Below are positions 56,478-64,000 of a DNA stretch of 64,000 nt, in pieces (position 1 is the stretch's first letter; every line of letters starts with the position of its first letter). Origin of the DNA: Apiotrichum sp. Y4204. Taxonomy: Eukaryota > Basidiomycota > Tremellomycetes > Trichosporonales > Trichosporonaceae. The position numbers and the translations under genes were made by a program. The notes under the pieces are model-generated. The model was not told where the DNA came from and did not search any database. It worked only from the letters and a program-made list of their open reading frames with translations. Location of the stretch: contig JAMYHL010000013.1 of the NCBI GenBank assembly GCA_025531455.1, positions 62,001 through 126,000 on the forward strand, read 5' to 3'.

Positions 56478-58417
56478 TCACATGGCCTGCACAACGGCGC
56501 GGAGACACGCAATCGTGCCCCGGAGCGCGTTCTCCTCCTCAATCGCCTCGTCGAGGCTCTGCACAAGAGCATCCCATATCGCGCCGTCACGGCGCGCCTC
56601 AGCCTCCTCCTGCGCTGCACGAGCGTCTTCACGGTCCCGCATTGCGCGGTCCGCCAGCGACTTCAGGCGCGACTCCTCCGCCGTCAGCGAGGCCACACGT
56701 GCCTCGAGGTCACCCCTCTCGTCCTGCAAGCGAGCGAGCGCAGCCTGCAGCTCGGTATTCGACGCGTGCGGGTATTCAAACGTCTTGGGCTTCTCCCGCT
56801 CAACGCCGAAGCGGTTGGCGGCTGGGCTTGACTGAGGCGCAGGTTGAGCCGCGCTCTGCATGAGACGCGAGGCAGGCGGGGTCAGCGTCCCGAATGAGGC
56901 ATTAGACGCAAGACTGATGTCCATGTCCATCTCTAAGATACCGCTCATGTCGGTCACGCGACTTAGCTCGCGCTCACGCGCAATCAGCTGACGTATCGCC
57001 GGTGTGTTGGGTATAGAGAGACGGCCAAACGAGGGTCTCTTGACATTAGACGTTGCTTCGGCGCGGGTCGGGGATGTTGGAGCCGAGCCTAAGCGAGACG
57101 TGATTGGGGAATCGTTCTGGATGGGCTGAGCTGGTAGCTCTGAAATGGGAGTAGCGGTAATTGCCTTGGTCGGTGCACGGAACTGCGGTGGCGGTATAAA
57201 TCCGTCATGGTTTGGTCGTGGGCTTGCAATCACAGCGATGTCCGCAGTGTCGCGAGTTATTGTCGCTGCCGCGGCTGCGCCAGTGGCCCGCGAGAAGGAT
57301 GAATTGGGTGTACTCGAGATCGATGAAGGAGTGTTTGGTGCTGATTTCTTTCCATTCTTCGACGCCGCCAGCGACCCAGGTAACGGACTGGGGCTGTCAA
57401 GATCAAACTCCACTTCGGCATCTTGAACAAACTTCATGCGGGCTGTTGCCAATTAGTACATACAGACTGCTGTGACTCACGAGGCACCCGCATCAAACTG
57501 GGAAGGTTGTTCTTGGACACACTTGCGAAGAGACTGGCAGTGTCGCTAACGCTCTGCGGCCGACGCCTGAGTGCGCGATGTGTAGACGGCTTCGGTGGGG
57601 ACATCAGACCAGGCGAGGCCTGTGCGTCAGCGATGCCGACCGAGGTGTGACTCACGGGAACAGCTTTCTTCAGACGGTCCGATAGCGGAACCCGCCCAGT
57701 AGCGAGCTTATCCTGCTCCGACTTTGCAGCCTTGTCCTTGCCCTTGGCCGTCTTCCCTTTCTCAAGGGGATCGACGGCTGAATCCTTGCTCGCCTCGGGT
57801 GAAGCCATAGAGCCGCTCGACGACGCGTTCTCCGTTCCGCTCTTAGTGCTTGTTGTGCGCTGGCGCTGAGTTGATGTGAAGGATCGGGTGCTACGAAGGG
57901 CGCGCGCCTCAGGCGTGTTATCGATACAGGAGCCGGTGGTCAACCCGACAGTCGACTCGGCAGAAGTTACAGCTTTACCGTTCTCCTCGACGAATTTGGC
58001 CTTATCCGCCTTGTCTGCTTTTCCCGGCTGGTCTGAATCCCGGAGAAGCGATGCGATCGAAGACATGGTCACGGGGCGCGGTATGGCAGACCGCTGAGGA
58101 ATCTGGGAGACCTGAGGAGGGGCTGCGGCGGCCGCATGCTGCATCCTCGCCGGGGCGGGCGCCATGCTCGTCGGCAGTGCGTCCTCCTTCTCCTGAGCCA
58201 GATTCCCCCGCGATCGCGGCCTGGACAGCACCGAGATGCGGGGGCGCGCGATCCCCGACTGCCGGCGTAGATGTCCCTTGACGGTCTTGTCGGGGGGCGC
58301 GGGGATGCCGGACAGGTGCTGTGGGTGGGGCTGGACATGCTGGACATGTTGAGAATGCTGTGCAGCTGCCAACGCCGTCGCCGATCGGGTGCGGGGAAGA
58401 CGGGTCTCGGGTACCAT
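56478..58417 (-). CDS. Disordered protein with C-terminal coiled coil, unrecognised
   Basis: Three exons (57656-58417, 57481-57619, 56478-57442, - strand) give 621 residues; introns are 36 and 38 nt with consensus branch sites, and phases close. The N-terminal 300 residues are low-complexity, rich in Ser, Thr, Ala, Pro and Arg, with a His/Gln patch (HSQHVQHVQPHPQHL) and a Lys/Asp run (KADKADKAK). The middle is Ser/Pro-rich with many SP and TP dipeptides (PNTPSSISSTPNSS, SIPNTPAI), as in CDK substrates. The last about 110 residues form a heptad-rich coiled coil (TELQAALARLQDERGDLEAR onward). It could be a cytoskeletal, kinetochore or spindle-pole protein, but nothing fixes that. Start is the first in-frame ATG; the frame is open further upstream without ATG. 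Confidence 0.7.
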
Positions 58418-61400
58418 GCTGGGCTGGATATACTGCAAGTGGATCGATCTTGGTGTGGCCGAGAAGTTGCGGAGTGCAATGACGCTTGGCGCGTGCACGG
58501 GGGCTTCGATCCGATGACGCCGAAAAAACCGTGCGCCGCGCTGCTCGGTGTCCGGAACGGAGTGTTGGTAATGGAGAGGTGTTGAGTGAGTGTGTTCTGG
58601 AGAGTTGGTTGGTAGATTGAAAGTGTGGAAAAATCCGAGTGTTGTGTTGTTTGGTCTTACCTCTCCGCCAGTGAGCACGGGCCTAGTGCCGCACACCGGC
58701 AAGTCGCGTCGTCACACATCATCCTGAGACGACTAGCAGAGTCGCGTCAACGTCACACAAAGTCACTAGTTGTCGAGTTGATGTGGACAGTTTCCAGTGC
58801 ACGACCGTCACGACGTCACCAGACACCTCTGTTCAGACTTTCCAGAATCCTAGACCGTGCAACACTCTTGACTCGCCTACCAATGATTGCAGGTAGGATT
58901 CCGACACGGACCGGATCCGCCGCACAGCGTCCAACAGGTTCATCTGGTGTTGTGTTACCTGCCCGATCACTCTCAACAAGGAACAGAGTTGGCCACGGTA
59001 TGTAATATGCATGCATATCAGCTGCCATGATGGTGTTGTTATATCGTAGTGAATGTGGTGTCTGTCATGGCGTGGGCCACAGTTGGGAGCCAGAGGTTTG
59101 TTTACACTTTTTGTCTACAACGTCATTCCGCAAACCTCGGAGCTCGGCGTCACCGGCATCCCGCCTGCTCCGAATCATCGAGCCTCACATCCCCGGGCAA
59201 GGCGGCAAACGGCCATGATGCATGACTACATGGCTGATTGTTTTCCGTAATCCCGTTGCCCGATGGCCTGCTGGCTGCTGCTCGTTGCCATCTGATTACT
59301 CGCTCCGCCTTCGCAGGATCGGCGTAGCGGAACCCCGTAGCACAACAGCCAAGGTACGAACCGAGCTTAACGGTTCGTACTTTCGTTCCCCTCGCCTGTG
59401 GCGTCCAGAATATGGTACAACGCTAGCGATGCCGGCGTGTTCCTTGCGGCTTGTGGAAGCTCGAAAGTTGTCGTGCTGGCGGCAAGTGATGCGGGCTGGT
59501 GCGGGACGATCTGACCTTGCGATCGCATGGACGTCAAGAAATGGAGGAAAACGTACTGCATGAGCATGTCCGGAGCATCACTGTGGCGAGCTGCGAATAT
59601 GCTGAGGCATGCGGCAGTGTGCCAATTGGTACCATAAAGGTGGGGGACATGCAGCATGGCACCAGGGATTGTGACAGGAGCACAATAGAAGTGAGGCTAT
59701 CAAGGATGATGATGATATGATGCGCTCTCACGTCCACATCTTCTGATCGCGATCGAATGTGGATATGTGCATATGTGACTATGTGGGCATGTGGACTGTG
59801 CGCACTGTGCTGCATGCTGGGCACGTTCTGGTCACGCTGAGTCGCGAGACACAAATCGCGGCGAGGACGCGCCGAGGGCCGAAGGCGCAAGGTCGGTATC
59901 GTGGCTACGCGCCACGGCGCATGAGATATGAGATCGAAGTGGATCGGCATTACCCTGCCAGCTGCTCGGACATGAGGCCCATGGAACAAAAAGGCCACGA
60001 TCGGTACATGGTACAAGGCTTGTCGCACCTCACTAGCGGTTCCTCGTTTCATTTCGCAGCGGACTGCAGCGCCGCAGCTATTCTCCGTGCTGTGCGCAGC
60101 ACAGTCCGGAGACCAAAAGTTTAAATCCTGAGTTCTGGAACACGCTGCGCACTGCGCTGCTGCGCGGCTGTGGCGCTGTGGAAGCATTCCGGGGCACATG
60201 GCAAGAGAGGCACGAGTCCGGGTTCTGGCTCTTCACGCCCTGAATCGCGGCCAAGGACGGTCAGGAGCAGTCGTGGGCCCCGTCGACGTCGGCGCCGGGC
60301 CGTTGGCATTGACGCCGCCGACTGCGGACTGTGCAGCACGTTGTGCATCGAGCGCATCGAAGCGATCATGTCGCGGCATGTTGAATGATCGCGCCCCGTC
60401 AACCATTCACACCCTGTCGGTCCCTTCCAGATGTGCGCCATGGCGCTGTTCGCGAAGCATGTGGGTCACTCGTCCATTGCGCCAATTCCGGCGCGCTCGG
60501 CGACAAAAACACAGGATCACACAATGTGCCATGCGCTGCAGGATGCAGCGGGCCATCGGGAACCCGGACCTGGTTTCGACTTGGAAATCCTTACGCAACG
60601 GAGGAAAGATCAGGTCCCCGGACCACAAGGTCCGCAAGTCGCAGGCGGCGGAGTGTCCCACGGGTCCGCTCGCCACTGGTCCCTGTCGTGAACGACAGGC
60701 CGGACCGAGACAAACTGATAGCCGTGTGCGAAGACAACTAGCGACAAGCGGCAGTGGCTTCCACAAGCTCAGTGGAGACCGCGTAGGTTTGGTGCCCAGA
60801 GATGCATTTCGGAGCATAAGGAAGCCGAGGCTTAGGCTGTTTCCGATACCCCTCGTCAACCCTCGTCAGTCACAAGCTCAGTGCGCTCGGAGTCTCAAGA
60901 TCTAGAGCTTGTCGGCGTCCAACGGATTGAACCCAGTCATCCAGTCAGCTGCCGCTCCGGTCACAACGCGAACGCTTCATTCGGCATTGCAGCCCGCGCG
61001 CCCCCAGGGCCCCAGTAGGCGACGGACTGCGCGCCACCGCCTCTCTAGGCCCTAGGGACCCCCCGTGTACATTATTCGCCCTCTGCCGGTCGGCGCTAAC
61101 AGATCATAGCGGTGTGCAAGGGTGCGGAGATCACTACTAGTTCAAGATCGTCAATACACCTAGTGCACGGCGAGGATCAATCCGTTGCGCCCCTTCTTTG
61201 ATCATCCCAGGACACCCAGGACATGGGACAGGGGGGGAATATCCAGATCCACTTCTCTCTGGCTCTGCGCCTCCACCTCTCTCCCTGCAAGCTGTATCTC
61301 CATCCCCTTCTCCCCGCGTACATTTCCTCCAGATCACCAGTGACGTGATTTTCAAGGGGAGGGAGATTCTGTCCTGATCCCCTCGTTCCATCCCTCTCTC

Positions 61401-62431
61401 CTTTTGGTCCTCTCTCTTAAAGTCCAGAGTCCACCAGAGATTCAGAGAGGCGATCACCGCCCGATCTGCATGCGCCCCTTTGGCCGCTCATCCCGTTCGG
61501 CTGCGTCTCACCCTCCTTCCCTTGTTTCCTTCCTGCGGTTCCCTTTCTCCCCCCATCAAACCCTAAATCCTTAACTTGAACCATAGAGCGGGCAGAGCGG
61601 GTCTTGTCTCAAGTGTCATTATGCTCGTACATTGGATATCGGTAGCATACCTTTGTGTTGCCTAGCGTCCAGTCTACAGCTACTACTGTACAACCAGCTT
61701 GCGGCCAGCGTTCTAGCGTGTCTCGGGATCTCGGGTCGCCACAAGCAGTAGAATCCATATCCCACACCCACACTACTTCCACCCACACTACTCCTAACGC
61801 ACTCGACACTCCACTTCATCGCCCTCCCACCACCACCGCACCGGTTTCGGCGACCTGGTGACCCCCCACACACTACCTAAAACATCATCTACACTGTTCG
61901 GATCGCTTGCTTGCACACATACACACAGGCATTTTTCACACACTCGCACAACCCACATTGTTACCCAGCACTAGGCGACTGCACCAACTGCCTTACTCGC
62001 GTGTGCACATCCCACTCACGCCGGCTACCATCGACGCTTGACCGACAACCCCTTGCACACGTCCGAAACGCAAGGATCGCAGAATTACTCGTAGCATAAA
62101 GCGACGCGAGGCAGGCATTGTGCGCTGGCCGCCATCATTGTTCGCCATCTGCTGTATAAGCGACATCTGTGGCCGGTGTCTTGAACAATAAGCACGCTTC
62201 CGTTACTACCTCACACGCATCATCGCATTTCCGCCATCGCATCCCACGCTAGCTCCCATCGGTCGCAAACCTCTACGAATCCTAGCCGTCTCGGTTGTCC
62301 AAGTCGGTTACAATTCTTCACCTCGGTCTAGCTTCACCATCAATTCCACTTGCGCACGATCTGTCGACTCATTCAGTCATACTGCTTCTGAACCAAGTCC
62401 GTACTGACCGCCATCAGTGTCGGCAACCACC
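58418..62431. other. Long intergenic region, no gene recognised
   Basis: 4.0 kb, the longest gap in the window. Many short open frames exist on both strands, none with family features. It contains a strong hairpin at 59354-59380, another at 60090-60105, and from about 61740 to 62430 a C/A/T-rich, G-poor strand consistent with a promoter and leader of the gene at 62432. Confidence 0.45.
59354..59380. repeat. Perfect 10-bp inverted repeat, hairpin
   Basis: GTACGAACCG, a 7-nt spacer, then CGGTTCGTAC: a perfect 10-bp stem. It lies in an intergenic stretch 0.9 kb from the nearest predicted gene. It could be a protein-binding palindrome or an RNA hairpin. Confidence 0.85.
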
Positions 62432-64000
62432 ATGTCCCCAGCCCCTATCCCACGCGACCTGCTGGCTGCGATCGCGTCAGCTGGGAACGACCTCGAACGC
62501 GCAGCGGATTTTATCGAGGAGTACATCTGCTTTCGCCGCTCCAAGGGCGACACACTGTATGGCGTCTCCAACTCTTTGGTTGAGCTGGAGAAGAAGGTAC
62601 GGACGGGTCTTGAACAGGTGGAAACTAACAGACAGCTGCCAGCACGTTCAGCGCCAGCTATCCGTCAGGCGCAGTACGCCACCAACGTCCCCCCACCGTC
62701 CGACCTCACACCGCCCTCTGACCCGTCACATCAACTGGCCAGCTCTCCTCAGACTGTGCTTAATTACCTCACGTCTGAGCCAACACCGAACGTTCAGCAC
62801 GCACGCCAGGTCATTCTGGAGTATGTGCTCTCTCGTGAGACGCGCATAAGAGATAAGAAGCCTGGCCGAGGAGGAAAGGGAACGCTTGGTCGCGACGGAT
62901 TTGAGGACATTGCTGCTCGGCTAGGGGAGATTGAAGATGGACTGCGAGGCAAGGGGCCGCTCGTCGCAACTCGGCGCGGCCCACAGGCCCCAGCACCCTC
63001 GAACATCCCCGATGATGAGCTTCCACAATCACGACAACTCGGCCTGGCGCTGGTGCTCTCCTTACGCATGCTTCTTTCCTACTTCACCCTGGTCGATCTT
63101 GGACGGCAGCTCCTCAGCCAGACACCTCAAGACGCGGTTCGCACACTGGTTCAACACATTCGCCGGCGCGTGCCAGGCGAGGGGCGGTTCACCGTCGGAC
63201 GCGAGCTGGAGTATGTGGAGAGCTTGGTATGTTAATCTCTCATGAGCACGCCATCCCACAGGCGACTGACCTTGCAGACCCTGCCCCGTCGGCCGGCTCT
63301 GCGGCCCGCGTTCCGTTCGGCCCTTGAACGCACACACCTCCCCCCACGTGCCATCTATCCCATTACACTCCCTGCCCCCTCGAAATCAGCCTGTCTGAAG
63401 CTCCTGAGTGCCTTCATTCGCGATGTCGATCAAGGCGGACCTGCAGCTGCGACGGCGTACATGCAAGCCGGAAACCAGCCGCCGACGAAGGGCAAGAAAA
63501 CTAGCCCATTGATGGGATCGGGCATGCTGGGGTCGCCAATCACGCCGGTCAGTTCAAGCTCCTCACCTACCAGCACCAAGCAGCATCCCCCGTTGCCAAC
63601 GGATCCGACACCAATCGAGAACTACACAGTTGAGCTACTGTCCGAGTGGCTTACTCGCGAAAAGCGCGAGTATATGGCGAAGAACAAATGGGCGAAGATG
63701 GGTCGTGAGCAACTGAGCAAGGACCTTTGCGATATTGAGGCTGCGATTTGTGTCGTGGGCAAGGACACACCCTCTGCTCACTGCGGTTCCTTAATGCCTG
63801 TGTTTCTCCTCCTGCGGCGAACATTCTCTCTCACGCATACACACCTTCCCAACTCCGTCATTGGGTCGGCATATGAGATGCTGCCAATGCCGCCAGTGCC
63901 CGACGGTGTACCCCTTGCTGAGCCCACGGTCAGCAGCACGACAGCCGCGCTCTACGTCAACCCCCGTCTATCTGATGCCGCTGCTCTGGACGCAATCGAG
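62432..64000 (+). CDS. Unrecognised protein, 5' part only (runs off the window)
   Basis: Start ATG at 62432 in an ideal context (CCACC before ATG). Exons: 62432-62596, 62636-63226 and 63278 to beyond the end. The first intron (62597-62635, 39 nt, GTACGG ... ACTAACAGACAG) preserves frame, so it is easily missed; without it 13 residues (VRTGLEQVETNRQ) are added. The second intron is 51 nt. The N-terminus is helical (RDLLAAIASAGNDLERAADF), followed by a Pro/Ser-rich stretch, a helical part (VQHARQVILEYVLSRETRIR) and a second helical domain (SLRMLLSYFTLVDLGRQLL). After a Ser/Thr/Pro linker near 63520-63600 comes YTVELLSEWLTREKREYM. No known family recognised from the visible half (about 500 residues). 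Confidence 0.7.

Overview
The window is nuclear DNA of a GC-rich, intron-dense fungus. Best fit by inference is a basidiomycete yeast of the Tremellomycetes, possibly Trichosporonales. Reasons: exons are chopped by many GT-AG introns of only 33-39 nt; branch sites of the form CTRAC sit about 5-6 nt before the acceptor AG; there is an FKS-type beta-1,3-glucan synthase and a fungal P2C Na/K-type ATPase; leaders are pyrimidine-rich. Genes are single transcription units on both strands separated by 0.1-4 kb. No rRNA, CRISPR array, transposon or convincing tRNA was found. All gene models were spliced by hand from the sequence and checked for phase closure.

Layout. 1-3454: promoter and leader of FKS1, with two long T tracts. 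3719-9205: FKS1. 10700-11601: pirin. 13511-17667: Munc13/Ync13-like C2-MUN protein. 17868-19706 (-): secreted protein built of alternating repeats. 20829-22264: mitochondrial carrier. 22380-24906 (-): Zn2Cys6 transcription factor. 26426-28344: mitochondrial aldehyde dehydrogenase with a frame problem at one splice junction. 28522-29684 (-): LYC1-like acetyltransferase. 30536-31043 (-): small two-TM protein. 31544-32711: SAP30BP/HCNGP homologue. 32944-34506 (-): CDF metal transporter. 35368-37544: RCC1/RCC2-like propeller fused to a PHD finger. 39218-42834: P2C ATPase. 43035-44283 (-): MDR oxidoreductase. 45711-46715: small signal-peptide, single-TM, Gly/Pro-rich protein. 47238-49810 (-): Yvc1-type TRP channel. 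52456-53656: MTD1-like methylene-THF dehydrogenase. 55020-56067 (-): mitoribosomal protein mS35. 56478-58417 (-): disordered/coiled-coil orphan. 62432-64000: unrecognised gene running off the window.

The most unusual signal is splicing. Three of the genes can be put in frame with their conserved motifs only, or best, by invoking extremely small internal exons: 5 nt in the carrier (21360-21364), 11 nt in the zinc-cluster factor (24781-24791, carrying the second metal-binding Cys), and in the CDF transporter a 3-nt exon (33997-33999, restoring the DxxxD metal motif) plus an apparent single-nucleotide exon (33824). The CDF gene also has a GC-AG intron. Two further genes (ALDH and LYC1) do not close under ordinary rules and may use non-canonical or very short introns, or carry a one-base lesion.

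How the genes relate: there are no operons; neighbours are mostly convergent or divergent pairs. Themes are cell wall and surface (FKS1, secreted repeat protein, RCR-like protein), ion and metal transport (P2C ATPase, CDF, TRP channel), exocytosis (Munc13-like), mitochondrial metabolism (carrier, ALDH, mS35), one-carbon metabolism (MTD1), and gene regulation or RNA processing (zinc cluster, SAP30BP, RCC1-PHD).
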